From Microseira wollei NIES-4236 (GTDB lineage: Bacteria > Cyanobacteriota > Cyanobacteriia > Cyanobacteriales > Aerosakkonemataceae), in contig NZ_BLAY01000067.1 of NCBI RefSeq assembly GCF_020521235.1, positions 1 through 48,402 on the forward strand: a DNA stretch of 48,402 nt, in the 5' to 3' direction. Below are positions 1-7,451 of the stretch, piece by piece. Position 1 is the first letter of the stretch. Each line of letters begins with the position of its first letter. Under the pieces are notes generated by a model that saw only the letters and a list, made by a program, of their open reading frames with translations, made no database searches and had not been told where the DNA came from. The position numbers were made by a program, and so were the translations under genes.

Positions 1-428
1 ACCTTAATATTGCCGTGCCCCTACGCCAAGGGGCACGGCGGGCGAGATATCTGCCAAAAACAGATAACCTTAATATTGCCGTGCCCCTACGCCAAGGGGC
101 ACGGCGGGCGAGATATCTGCCAAAAACAGATAACCTTAATATTGCCGTGCCCCTACGCCAAGGGGCACGGCGGGCGAGATATCTGCCAAAAACCGATCAC
201 CTTAATATTGCCGTGCCCCTACGCCAAGGGGCACGGCGGACGAAATATCTGCCAAAAACCGATCACCTTAATATTGCCGTGCCCCTACGCCAAGGGGCAC
301 GGCGGACGAAATATCTGCCAAAAACAGATAACCTTAATATTGCCGTGCCTGAATTAGAAGTAGGGGCACGGCACGCGAGATATCTCCCAAAAACAGATAA
401 CCTTAATATTGCCGTGCCCCTACGCCAA
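1..428. repeat. 66-bp tandem repeat array
   Basis: Units begin at 1, 67, 133, 199, 265, 331 and 400. The first five are 66 bp, the sixth is 69 bp and diverged, and the seventh is cut short near 428. Each complete unit holds an inverted repeat with 10-bp arms (GCCGTGCCCC and its complement) around an 8-nt loop, followed by a spacer with GATATCTGCC. The array runs off the left edge. The 66-bp period is a multiple of three, so two frames stay open across it, but they have no coding character. It is not CRISPR because the whole unit repeats and there are no variable spacers. Confidence 0.95.
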
Positions 429-447
429 TACGCAATTTACGAACCAA

Positions 448-912
448 TCAATCCTCGTCAATAGCTTCATCATCTTCCAATAAACTGTAAGATTCCTCAA
501 ATACCTCTGACCATGTCAGGGAAGCCAGTTGACATTTTTTCCCCATTTCTAAAACAGCTTGTTTCATCGCTGATTTAAAACATTTATCCCAAACTGATTC
601 GATATAATTTCGATTCAAACTCGGCATGTCTTCCCGGATATCTTCAATTTCCATCCGAGCATAGTTAATAGTGACAGCCCAGCTTGTTGACCGTTTTTCC
701 GGTTGACATTTCCATTTGATAACATGAGCCATCAACCGCACCAACTGGCTTTTCAGTGCGTGTCTTTCTGTTCTTGACATCGCTTCGATCAGCGCATCTA
801 AACCTTCACTTGCTTCCATAGACTTTCCTTCTCTTAAAAGTTGTTGCACGGCTGTGGCGGTTTGGTAATGGGAGTTAAAGGCTAACCATTCCCATTCTTG
901 TTGAGTTGGCAT
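448..912 (-). CDS. DUF29 family protein
   Basis: A 154-residue protein when started at the ATG ending at 912. A longer in-frame start at 1020 would add a lysine-rich tail and run into an inverted repeat, so the shorter start is preferred. The order of motifs fits the DUF29 family: an N-terminal region with WEWLAFNSHY, a helix with GLDALIEAMSRTERHALKSQ, the signature LMAHVIKWKCQPEKRS, and a C-terminal helical bundle ending in an acidic tail. DUF29 proteins are common in cyanobacteria, often in several copies, and have no established function. The gene is monocistronic and sits between the tandem repeats and an inverted repeat that may control it. Confidence 0.8.
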   Translation of the reverse strand: MPTQQEWEWLAFNSHYQTATAVQQLLREGKSMEASEGLDALIEAMSRTERHALKSQLVRLMAHVIKWKCQPEKRSTSWAVTINYARMEIEDIREDMPSLNRNYIESVWDKCFKSAMKQAVLEMGKKCQLASLTWSEVFEESYSLLEDDEAIDED

Positions 913-984
913 GGTTATTTTTCCTAGTTTCGTCTCAACTAACTTAGTTTGAAAAACATACTTATTATAACCTTGAAAAATACT

Positions 985-1037
985 TGTGTATACACACTTA
1001 AATTGTCTACAATAAACCATTTAAGTGTGTATATACA
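985..1037. promoter_or_regulatory. Long imperfect inverted repeat between divergent genes
   Basis: Arms 985-1002 and 1020-1037 match at 17 of 18 positions (TGTGTATACACACTTAAA against TGTATATACACACTTAAA), with a 17-nt centre. It lies between the DUF29 gene (minus) and the small gene at 1092 (plus). It could be an operator for a dimeric regulator or a transcript hairpin. Its position between divergent genes favours regulation, but that is inference. Confidence 0.55.
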
Positions 1038-1091
1038 AATTTATTTATTGCTAGTAACCTATTGCCAATACCCATTTATTGGTATTGAGCC

Positions 1092-1313
1092 ATGAATAAT
1101 TCCAACAGCCTTGTTTTAGACGGTTTGAAAAATTCTCAGCCTTATGCGATCGTTGCTGTGTTTCCCGAACGCAAACCAAAGGCAGTAGGGCGAACTCGTA
1201 ACCGCTCCGATGCCGAGGATATAGCAAGGTTTTTGAGCCGAAAGGTTCCAAAAGGCGCATTTTACGTAATTTTTGACCCAGAAGAAAGCTATACCCAAAT
1301 GGCATCCACATAA
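1092..1313 (+). CDS. Small conserved protein, paralogue of the gene at 13271
   Basis: A 73-residue protein of unknown function. It aligns with the minus-strand product at 13271-13585: PYAIVAVFPERKPKAVGR matches PWIIVRLLPNLQRIVVGR, RNRSDAEDIARFL matches RNWSDADGHLRIL, and YVIFDPEE matches IVVFDPGE. Two diverged copies 12 kb apart support both being real genes. The predicted fold is alternating strands and helices in one compact domain. No signal peptide or membrane segment is seen. It is the only gene between the DUF29 gene and chlB and is followed by strong palindromes that could stop transcription. Confidence 0.65.
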   Translation: MNNSNSLVLDGLKNSQPYAIVAVFPERKPKAVGRTRNRSDAEDIARFLSRKVPKGAFYVIFDPEESYTQMAST

Positions 1314-1334
1314 GCGAGGCAGAGCCTCTACAAT

Positions 1335-1363
1335 CTCGTTCCCAGGCTGAGCCTGGGAACGAG
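1335..1363. repeat. Interspersed hairpin repeat
   Basis: A perfect inverted repeat with 13-bp arms (CTCGTTCCCAGGC) and the 3-nt loop TGA, starting 22 bp after the small gene at 1092. This sequence type is a familiar dispersed palindrome in cyanobacterial intergenic DNA. It could also serve as a transcription stop. Confidence 0.8.
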
Positions 1364-1411
1364 GAACGAGAAATACAGCGGCTTGCAGCCGCGTGAGGGA
1401 AAGCGTTATCG

Positions 1412-1459
1412 CTTCGTTTGTGTAGCGGCACCCTTAAGGGTGCCGCTACACAAACGAAG
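1412..1459. repeat. Perfect 48-bp palindrome
   Basis: The sequence from 1412 to 1459 is its own reverse complement with no loop, centred on CCCTTAAGGG. It is another dispersed palindromic element. As RNA it would form an extended hairpin. Confidence 0.85.
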
Positions 1460-1463
1460 GTGT

Positions 1464-1904
1464 ACCTCACTCATTTGCAATCCGCTGTAAATATGTATTT
1501 TGTAGGGGCGAAGCATGAGGGCGACAATTGAGCGCGATCTATAACAATCTTTTTTCCCGAATGCTTCGCCCTGCCGAGATCCCGATAGAAAATCAGACTA
1601 TGCCGCGTTTATCAACCTCTTTTAATGGACTGGCATTCTAGATCCCGATAGAAATTCTGCAATTTCTTGAGAACTGTGGCAAAAGATTAAGAATCATTGC
1701 ACTAAAACAACAAAATAGTTGTTTAAATTACCCATAAAACCCAATCAGCAAGAGCGTTTGAGACTTAGCTCGCCTACCAAACGCCGTAAAAAGTCTTAAC
1801 TTTAAGGGACAGCATCTTTAGAGAAAATCAGAAACGTCGTTAAAAATGCTCGCGCCCACCCTTCATCATCGGGCTTACTCAAACAGCGCCAGGGAGAACA
1901 GATT
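1464..1904. other. Intergenic region upstream of chlB
   Basis: No gene is visible. A dispersed repeat with GTAGGGGCGAAGCATGAGGG near 1502 and an inverted partner CCCGAATGCTTCGCCC near 1556 forms a long imperfect hairpin. A related repeat occurs near 37258. The phrase GATCCCGATAGAAA appears at about 1578 and 1640. The chlB promoter should lie in 1680-1890, but I cannot fix its boxes. Confidence 0.6.
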
Positions 1905-3431
1905 ATGAAATTAGCTTATTGGATGTATGCAGGTCCCGCCCACATTGGCACTCTCCGGATTGCCAGTTCTTTCAAGAACGTCCACGCCATCATGCACGCG
2001 CCTATAGGCGATGATTACTTTAACGTCATGCGATCGATGTTAGAGCGGGAGCGGAATTTCACCCCAGTAACCGCCAGTGTAGTTGACCGCAACGTGTTGG
2101 CACGGGGTTCTCAAGAAAAGGTGGTAGACAACATCACCCGCAAGGATAGAGAAGAACGCCCTGATTTGATCGTTCTTACTCCTACATGCACATCGAGCAT
2201 TTTGCAAGAAGATTTACAAAACTTTGTAGAGCGCGCCCAATTGGAAGCCAAAGGCGACGTGATGCTGGCGGATGTGAACCACTACCGAGTGAACGAACTG
2301 CAAGCAGGCGATCGCACTCTCCAACAAATCGTCCAATACTACATCGAAAAAGCCCGCAAGAAAAACGAACTACCCGAAGGTAAAACCGAAAAACCTTCAG
2401 TCAATATTATCGGAATTTCTACCCTTGGCTTCCACAACCAACACGACTGCACCGAATTAAAGCGGTTAATGGCAGATTTGGGCATAGAAGTCAATCAAGT
2501 AATTCCCGAAGGCGCTTCGGTTCACAACTTGAAAACGCTACCCAAAGCTTGGTTTAACTTAGTTCCTTATCGCGAACTCGGCTTAATGACTGCCAAGTAT
2601 TTAGAGCAAGAATTCGGCACGCCTTATGTCGATATTGCGCCGATGGGTGTGGTAGAAACTGCCCGTTGCATCCGCAAAATTCAGCAGGTAATTAACGCCC
2701 AAGGTGCGGAAGTTGATTACGAAAATTTCATCAACGAGCAAACCTTATATGTATCCCAAGCAGCTTGGTTCTCTCGGTCGATTGACTGTCAAAATTTGAC
2801 GGGTAAAAAAGCCGTCGTATTTGGCGACAATACCCACGCCGCTGCGATGACCAAAATCCTCGCACGGGAGATGGGAATTAAAGTAGTTTGTGCTGGAACT
2901 TACTGCAAATACGACGCCGATTGGTTCCGCGAACAAGTAGCAGAATACTGCGATGAAATTCTGATCAGCGAAGACAACGGTCAAATTGGGGATATGATTG
3001 CTCGGATCGAACCCGCCGCCATTTTCGGCACGCAAATGGAACGCCACGTCGGTAAGCGTCTAGATATTCCTTGCGGTGTAATTGCAGCCCCGATTCACAT
3101 TCAAAACTTCCCGATTGGATACAAGCCATTTATGGGATATGAAGGCACAAATCAAATTGCCGATTTGGTCTACAATTCCTTCACCTTGGGAATGGAAGAC
3201 CACTTGTTAGAAATATTTGGAGGTCACGATACCAAAGAAGTGATTACCAAGGGAATTTCGGCTGATTCCGATCTGAATTGGACGAAAGACGCGCAAGCAG
3301 AATTGAATAAGATTCCTGGATTTGTGCGGGGGAAAGTGAAGCGGAATACCGAGAAATTTGCACGCGATCGCAATATCTCGCAAATCACCGTTGAAGTGAT
3401 GTACGCTGCCAAGGAAGCTGTCGGCGCGTAG
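1905..3431 (+). CDS. chlB: Light-independent protochlorophyllide reductase subunit B
   Basis: A 508-residue ChlB, full length for the family. ChlB and ChlN form the catalytic component of dark-operative protochlorophyllide reductase, which takes electrons from ChlL and reduces ring D of protochlorophyllide to chlorophyllide without light. The N-terminus [18 protein letters not shown] is characteristic. Asp36 (PIGDDYF) is at the position of the unusual aspartate ligand of the NB 4Fe-4S cluster in this family. [13 protein letters not shown] and the [11 protein letters not shown] segment, with an Asp near residue 294, are conserved family motifs. GGGAGAACAG upstream of the ATG is a plausible ribosome site. 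chlL and chlN are not in this window. A hairpin follows the stop. Confidence 0.97.
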   Translation: MKLAYWMYAGPAHIGTLRIASSFKNVHAIMHAPIGDDYFNVMRSMLERERNFTPVTASVVDRNVLARGSQEKVVDNITRKDREERPDLIVLTPTCTSSILQEDLQNFVERAQLEAKGDVMLADVNHYRVNELQAGDRTLQQIVQYYIEKARKKNELPEGKTEKPSVNIIGISTLGFHNQHDCTELKRLMADLGIEVNQVIPEGASVHNLKTLPKAWFNLVPYRELGLMTAKYLEQEFGTPYVDIAPMGVVETARCIRKIQQVINAQGAEVDYENFINEQTLYVSQAAWFSRSIDCQNLTGKKAVVFGDNTHAAAMTKILAREMGIKVVCAGTYCKYDADWFREQVAEYCDEILISEDNGQIGDMIARIEPAAIFGTQMERHVGKRLDIPCGVIAAPIHIQNFPIGYKPFMGYEGTNQIADLVYNSFTLGMEDHLLEIFGGHDTKEVITKGISADSDLNWTKDAQAELNKIPGFVRGKVKRNTEKFARDRNISQITVEVMYAAKEAVGA

Positions 3432-3442
3432 GTTATAATAGT

Positions 3443-3463
3443 AGGGTGGGTGTTGCCCACCCT
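3443..3463 (+). terminator. Hairpin after chlB
   Basis: Eight-bp arms AGGGTGGG and CCCACCCT around a 5-nt loop, 12 bp after the chlB stop and followed by ATTTGTT. It could terminate chlB transcripts. It also resembles the dispersed GGGTGGGC palindromes seen near 13200 and 13640. Confidence 0.55.
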
Positions 3464-3487
3464 ATTTGTTAGACGAGGATTGTAGGT

Positions 3488-3718
3488 ATGTCATCTCATG
3501 CGATCGCCACCGTAGTAGCCATCATGGAGTCTTTGCCCGAATCTTTGCAAAACCAAGTAGCAGAACATTTACAGGAATATATTTTAGATTTGCAAGATGA
3601 ACTGAAATGGGATGAGTCTTTCAAGAAAACACAGCAGCAACTTATTAATGCTGCCAAGCGTGCTAAGCAAGAAATTGCTGAAGGAAAGGCGAATTTACTC
3701 GATTATGACCAGTTATGA
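3488..3718 (+). CDS. Antitoxin-like protein, copy 1 of a duplicated TA module
   Basis: A 76-residue acidic, helical protein with ESLPESLQNQVAEHLQEYI and a C-terminal helix ending LLDYDQL. Its last codons overlap the start of a RelE/ParE-like toxin by 4 bp, the usual layout of a type II TA pair. A near-identical copy lies at 4270-4500. The N-terminal helical region probably dimerises and the C-terminal helix would bind the toxin (inference from TA families). The antitoxin frame is intact although its toxin is truncated, as expected if loss of the toxin is tolerated. Confidence 0.75.
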   Translation: MSSHAIATVVAIMESLPESLQNQVAEHLQEYILDLQDELKWDESFKKTQQQLINAAKRAKQEIAEGKANLLDYDQL

Positions 3719-3897
3719 AGTCAGCAACTCTCCCTTCTTTTTGGACTGCTTACAGATCTCTTGATAATGAGATCAGACAAAGATCCCGAAAAGCCTACCG
3801 CTTGTGGACAGAAAATCCCTTTCAATCCTCGTTGCATTTCAAATGTATTAATCAAGAAGAAAAATATTTTTTACTAGGGCGTAAATATGAGCAGTAA
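3715..3897 (+). pseudogene. Truncated RelE/ParE-like toxin, copy 1
   Basis: The first ~47 codons match the copy at 4497: MKSATLPSFWTAYRSLDNEI, a KAYRLW motif, and SSLHFKCINQEE. After CAAGAAGAAAA the sequence leaves the toxin: an extra A shifts the frame and the 3' third (SVRITRSYRA through the C-terminal WFWIGSHDDYERFF segment, as kept in copy 2) is missing. What remains is a 60-residue product with an unrelated tail. The lost part includes conserved core residues, so it is unlikely to be active. The following membrane-protein gene starts inside the tail. Confidence 0.75.
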
Positions 3898-4198
3898 CGC
3901 ACCATCTGGCAATTCCGCTCAAAATCGAGTCTATACCAGATTTATTAAAAATATAAAAAGAATTAGGATAGTTATTTATCTGATTTTAATTTTTTATTCT
4001 TTAGTTGCCGCAGCGCCAGCATTCATCTTTATAAGGCCAGAGAGCTTTTTAGGGGTGTTATTGATTTTTTTATTTCTTGCTGGTTCCTGTAGTTTTGTCT
4101 ACATTTCAACAGAAGCATTGATAGTATTTTTTGACATTCTAAATCGTATAGAAGAGAATACAAGGTCAATTTCAGGAAGTAGGAGATTAAACGAATGA
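3887..4198 (+). CDS. Small two-helix membrane protein
   Basis: A 103-residue protein with two clear hydrophobic segments at about residues 26-50 and 55-82, separated by a short loop with RPES, and polar ends. It overlaps the tail of the truncated toxin and ends in a relic of another gene's start. I do not recognise a family. It may have arrived with the DNA that replaced the toxin 3' end, or be a chance frame in decayed sequence, although the well-formed membrane segments argue for a real gene. Confidence 0.45.
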   Translation: MSSNAPSGNSAQNRVYTRFIKNIKRIRIVIYLILIFYSLVAAAPAFIFIRPESFLGVLLIFLFLAGSCSFVYISTEALIVFFDILNRIEENTRSISGSRRLNE

Positions 4199-4223
4199 GT
4201 AACGCGCGAGCATTACAAGGGGT
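4182..4223 (+). pseudogene. Relic of a chimeric-antitoxin gene start
   Basis: GGAGATTAAACGAATGAGTA and the following bases match the ribosome site and first codons of the antitoxin gene at 6444 (MSNARALQ). The similarity stops at once, and the sequence passes into unrelated GGTGCGATCGCC. Only the first eight codons remain. Confidence 0.6.
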
Positions 4224-4269
4224 GCGATCGCCTTACACTGGAGTCAGATAGCATAGGAGGAGCATAGGT

Positions 4270-4500
4270 ATGTCATCTCATGCGATCGCCACTGTAGTCG
4301 CCATCATGGAATCTTTGCCCGAATCTTTGCAAGACCGAGTAGCAGAACATTTACAAGAGTATATTTTAGATTTGCAAGATGAACTGAAATGGGATGAGTC
4401 TTTCCAGAAAACGCAACAGCAACTGATTAATGCTGCCAAGCTTGCTAAGCAAGAAATTGCTGAAGGAAAGGCAAAGTTGTTGGATTATGACCAGTTATGA
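4270..4500 (+). CDS. Antitoxin-like protein, copy 2
   Basis: 76 residues, differing from copy 1 at 3488 at only a handful of positions (for example QDRVAEH against QNQVAEH and LAKQEIAEGKAKLLDY against RAKQEIAEGKANLLDY). AGGAGGAGCATAGGT gives a strong ribosome site. It overlaps the toxin frame at 4497 by 4 bp. The pair probably formed one TA operon before the toxin gained a stop codon. Confidence 0.75.
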   Translation: MSSHAIATVVAIMESLPESLQDRVAEHLQEYILDLQDELKWDESFQKTQQQLINAAKLAKQEIAEGKAKLLDYDQL

Positions 4501-4760
4501 AGTCCGCAACTCTCCCTTCTTTTTGGACTGCTTACAGATCTCTTGATAATGAGATCAGATAAAGAGCTAGGAAAGCTTACCGCTTGTGGGCAGAAAATCC
4601 CTTTCACCCTTCGTTGCACTTTAAATGTATTAATCAAGAAGAAAATATCTGGTCTGTCAGAATAACCCGGAGTTATCGGGCTATTGGAATTTTGGAGAAT
4701 GATACAGTCACCTGGTTTTGGATTGGTAGCCACGATGACTACGAGCGTTTTTTTTCGTAA
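4497..4760 (+). pseudogene. RelE/ParE-like toxin with an internal stop, copy 2
   Basis: Read through, this is an 87-codon toxin with all expected parts: MKSATLPSFW, KAYRLWAENPFHPSLHFK, SVRITRSYRAIGILE, and the C-terminal WFWIGSHDDYERFF. Codon 22 is TAA (4560-4562) where copy 1 has CAA, a single C-to-T change. The remainder is undamaged. A suppressor or sequencing error would restore a complete toxin, so this base deserves checking. The toxin would be expected to act on ribosome-bound mRNA (RelE) or gyrase (ParE); the sequence does not settle which. Confidence 0.8.
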
Positions 4761-4828
4761 AAGATTAGCATCGCAACCAAAAACCAGAAGGCCGGAAACC
4801 GAAGAGGCGAAAACCAAGCAACCGAAGA

Positions 4829-5920
4829 CTAAGCCCCCGGAAACAAAGAAACCGCAACCCGAAAACTGCAATTCCTGCTCCCATAGCCCAGCACGTTCCA
4901 GCTGCGGTAGGCACTGCGGCAAAGGACCGCACTGTAGTCCCACGAACCTCCACGCCGCACTCGGTAATCAGATTCGCCAGTTTCCCAGGAACTTCCGTCA
5001 CAAGGTGCGCCGTTATAGTTATCGTGCCAGCGATCGCTGCACCATTCGCAAACATTCCCGTGCATATCGTACAGTCCAAACGCATTCGGCAGAAAACTCC
5101 CCACCGGCGTTGTTTCCTTGCGGTAAAGTCCCTTTGGCGCAGAACCATAGGGGTAGTATCCGTTGTAATTGACTAAATTGGGGGTAATAGTCTCGCCAAA
5201 GTGGAAAGGCGTCGTTGTACCTGCACGACAAGCATATTCCCACTCTGCCTCGCTGGGTAAGCGATAATTTTTCCCCGTTTTTTGCGATAATTTGGCACAA
5301 AATTCCACTGCATCTTGCCACGATACTTTTTTTACAGGTCGTTTCGCGCCTTTGAAAATCGAATAATTATTTCCCATCACCGCTTGCCATTGTTCTTGGG
5401 TGATGGGATATTTGCCTATAAAGAAAGGTTTGACGGTTACTTGATGTACGGGTTGTTCGGAATCTCTTTCTGTTGAACCCATTTGAAATGTTCCGCCGGG
5501 AATATAGACTATTTCCAGCACAACTCCATCCCCTAAGTCTTCGGGAAAAAACTTAGCCGAGTGAGGGCGGCGGCTGATTTCTTCTCCTTTAGCATTTACG
5601 GTTATGACATCAAAATTAAAGCTAGGAAGAAACTTATCTAAATTCTGTTTTACTTTTTCTTCATTTCTATCTCGCAGCAGCGAAAAGGCAGCCAATTTCA
5701 CCTGCATTGATTCATCGCGCCAAGCCTCAATCATCAAATCTAAACCAGCTTCACCATATTTGAGTGCATCCTTTAATGCAGCGATTCGCACTTCAACAAT
5801 CGGAGAAGCTAAGCGAGTTTTAACGCCAAGAATCCCGCCTAAAACAGCCGCATACAATGGGATTTCAGATTTACCGCCCAGGACAGCATCGTATTCTCTA
5901 GGTTGATTTTCATTTTCCAT
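4829..5920 (-). CDS. Formylglycine-generating-enzyme (SUMF1) family protein
   Basis: A 363-residue protein. The first ~110 residues are helical, with repeat-like segments (EVRIAALKDALKYGEAGLDL, SMQVKLAAFSLLRDRN) resembling HEAT repeats, as in cyanobacterial WGR/HEAT-type proteins. A full SUMF1/FGE-sulfatase domain follows from about residue 135: VYIPGGTFQMGS, FFIGKYPITQEQWQAVMG, RLPSEAEWEYACRAG, HGNVCEWCSD and RRGGSWDY. Authentic FGE oxidises a sulfatase cysteine. Most cyanobacterial members lack a known substrate, so the catalytic role is uncertain. No signal peptide is present. Immediately upstream lies a decayed kinase-SUMF1 gene in the same orientation. Confidence 0.85.
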   Translation of the reverse strand: MENENQPREYDAVLGGKSEIPLYAAVLGGILGVKTRLASPIVEVRIAALKDALKYGEAGLDLMIEAWRDESMQVKLAAFSLLRDRNEEKVKQNLDKFLPSFNFDVITVNAKGEEISRRPHSAKFFPEDLGDGVVLEIVYIPGGTFQMGSTERDSEQPVHQVTVKPFFIGKYPITQEQWQAVMGNNYSIFKGAKRPVKKVSWQDAVEFCAKLSQKTGKNYRLPSEAEWEYACRAGTTTPFHFGETITPNLVNYNGYYPYGSAPKGLYRKETTPVGSFLPNAFGLYDMHGNVCEWCSDRWHDNYNGAPCDGSSWETGESDYRVRRGGSWDYSAVLCRSAYRSWNVLGYGSRNCSFRVAVSLFPGA

Positions 5921-5938
5921 TACGTTATTTCCTTAGAT

Positions 5939-6216
5939 CTAAAACAATACAGCTACTTGATATTGCGGAGTTTCGCTATCATATCGACCTTTCTCTGTTG
6001 CAGGGGAACCAATCATAAAAGTACCGCCCGGAATCGATACCATTTCTCAAGTCACCCCGCGCCCTAAATTTTCGCTTTACCTTTCAAAGTTTTGATGACA
6101 ACTCGCTTCCCGTTGTGCTTTTTGGCTAAATAGGTGATGCCAAACCCACCCTCCCCCAGCTTACGCTCAATCGTGTAGCGATCGCCATATAATCTCTTCC
6201 CCGCCACCCAAACCAT
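5939..6216 (-). pseudogene. Decayed Ser/Thr kinase-SUMF1 fusion gene
   Basis: From the ATG ending at 6216 the frame reads the start of a bacterial Ser/Thr kinase: YTIERKLGEGGFGITYLAKK (glycine-rich loop) and VVIKTLKGK (catalytic-lysine strand). It then stops and, after a TGA, continues as a SUMF1 start ([15 protein letters not shown]), ending at a TAG at 5939. Most of the kinase and nearly all of the second domain are deleted. Kinase-SUMF1 fusions are typical of cyanobacteria, so this is the shrunken remains of one. Confidence 0.75.
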
Positions 6217-6275
6217 AATCGCTCAAACCAGGAATACTTTATCCTCCGATTATGCCATAATCGCTATTTTGCTTG

Positions 6276-6455
6276 TGCGATCGCGCAAGCTATCCTAGTA
6301 ATAACCATAAGGTAGCCTCTTGGGGATTTGGAGACTAAACGAATGAGCAACGCGATCGCACTCATATCACCCAAGCTGCGATCGCACAAGTTATCCTAGT
6401 AATAACCACAAGGTAGCCTTTTGGAGATTGGGAGATTAAACAAATGAGCAACGCG
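6276..6455. repeat. 79-bp direct repeat spanning an antitoxin start
   Basis: Copies at 6276-6354 and 6377-6455 both run from TGCGATCGC through CTAGTAATAACCA and AAGGTAGCCT to ATGAGCAACGCG. The second copy contains the true start of the antitoxin at 6444; the first leads only to a few codons. The duplicated stretch probably contains the promoter and ribosome site, so the first copy is a promoter/start relic. Confidence 0.8.
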
Positions 6456-6827
6456 CGAGCATTACAAACCGTTATCGAGTACGTTGAAGCACTTTCGCCG
6501 GAAGAACAGGACTTGCTAGTTGAACTCATCCACAAGCGGCGAGTTGAGAAGCAAAGGGCAGAAGTTGCAGAGAATATCGAGCTAACTCTCAGCCAACAAG
6601 ACAAAGAAACTCTCGAAAAAGCAGCCGCAGCGCAAACTAAAAGCCTGAGCGAGTATCTGCTAGAAGTTGCTCTCAATTTAGCCAAAGAAACTCCAGAAAT
6701 AGAGCAGATTGTATTGAGCGATCGCGACTGGGAAATCTTCGCATCCGCCCTTGAAAACCCACCTGAACCAAACGAAGCACTAAAAGCAGCCATTAAAGAG
6801 TATCAGGAAGAGTATGGAAAGTGGTAA
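6444..6827 (+). CDS. Chimeric DUF1778-type antitoxin
   Basis: A 127-residue protein built of two parts. Residues 1-43 (ALQTVIEYVEALSPEEQDLL ... KRRVEKQRAEVAEN) resemble the start of a separate cyanobacterial antitoxin-like family. From residue 45 it becomes a DUF1778/TacA antitoxin: IELTLSQQDKETLEKAA, SLSEYLLEVALNLA (ribbon-helix-helix DNA-binding part) and IVLSDRDWEIFASALENPPEPNEAL (toxin-wrapping C-terminus). Canonical DUF1778 proteins begin close to the IELTLS strand, so the N-terminal module is extra. It lies 3 bp upstream of the GNAT toxin and probably autoregulates the operon. Confidence 0.85.
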   Translation: MSNARALQTVIEYVEALSPEEQDLLVELIHKRRVEKQRAEVAENIELTLSQQDKETLEKAAAAQTKSLSEYLLEVALNLAKETPEIEQIVLSDRDWEIFASALENPPEPNEALKAAIKEYQEEYGKW

Positions 6828-6830
6828 CCC

Positions 6831-7349
6831 ATGAAATGGATTTTTTGTGCGATAGATGATGACAGAGTAAGGAGGGAAACTTTTGACTGTGGCGTACCGG
6901 AGTTAAATGAATATCTGAAAAAGTATGCGCGACAGAATGATAGAAGAGGAATTGCTAAAACCTTTGTGGCAATTCCTGAAGGTGAAAGTGGAGATGTAGC
7001 AGGGTACTACTCTGTCAGCATGGCTGAAATTAAACGCGAGTCCCTACCCGAAAATTATCGGAGAGGATTACCTCGCTATCCCGTACCAGCTATGCGCCTT
7101 GGTAAACTTGCTGTTGCTGTTTCCATGCAAGGCAGAGGACTGGGCAAAAAACTGTTGATCAATTGTTTTGAAAAAGCCCTTCGCCTTTCCTCGGAGGTGG
7201 GAATATTTGCAGTAATAGTCGATGCTAAAAACCAGCAAGCTAAAGAGTTTTATTTGAAATATGGTTTTATACTGTTAGAAGATGATGAGCTTTCACTTTT
7301 TATCCCGATAGCTACAATCATCGGGGTGCTTGAAATCCCTTCCCCATAA
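6831..7349 (+). CDS. GNAT acetyltransferase toxin (TacT-like)
   Basis: A 172-residue GNAT-fold protein directly after its DUF1778 antitoxin. Visible features are FDCGVPELNEYLKKYARQND (typical of TacT/AtaT-type toxins), the beta-strand region VAGYYSVS, AMRLGKLAVAVSMQGRGLGK with the acetyl-CoA pyrophosphate loop Q-G-R-G-L-G, and the C-terminal AKEFYLKYGF motif with the general-acid tyrosine. Characterised relatives acetylate the amino group of charged tRNA and block translation. The frame is complete and the conserved residues are present, so this is the most plausibly active toxin in the island. Confidence 0.88.
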   Translation: MKWIFCAIDDDRVRRETFDCGVPELNEYLKKYARQNDRRGIAKTFVAIPEGESGDVAGYYSVSMAEIKRESLPENYRRGLPRYPVPAMRLGKLAVAVSMQGRGLGKKLLINCFEKALRLSSEVGIFAVIVDAKNQQAKEFYLKYGFILLEDDELSLFIPIATIIGVLEIPSP

Positions 7350-7396
7350 CTCAGTCAACATCAGGAATTTGGATGCTTGGGGAAAAGTGCGATCGC
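7341..7396 (+). repeat. Toxin 3' flank, copy 1
   Basis: The segment CTTCCCCATAACTCAGTCAA ... GTGCGATCGC recurs, diverged, at 8205-8266. Here it overlaps the end of the GNAT toxin, so the second copy marks where a related toxin gene once ended. Confidence 0.65.
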
Positions 7397-7451
7397 ACTC
7401 AAACACCACTAGAGCGATATGCCTCCCTTCCGCTACGAGATCGCATGTTAT

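Noticed and set aside
1-428. CRISPR array
   Set aside because: The entire 66-bp unit repeats and no unique spacers are present; no cas genes are in the window.
10-464. Two long open frames across the 66-bp repeats
   Set aside because: They exist only because the unit length is a multiple of three. The predicted peptides are repetitive and basic and have no ribosome site.
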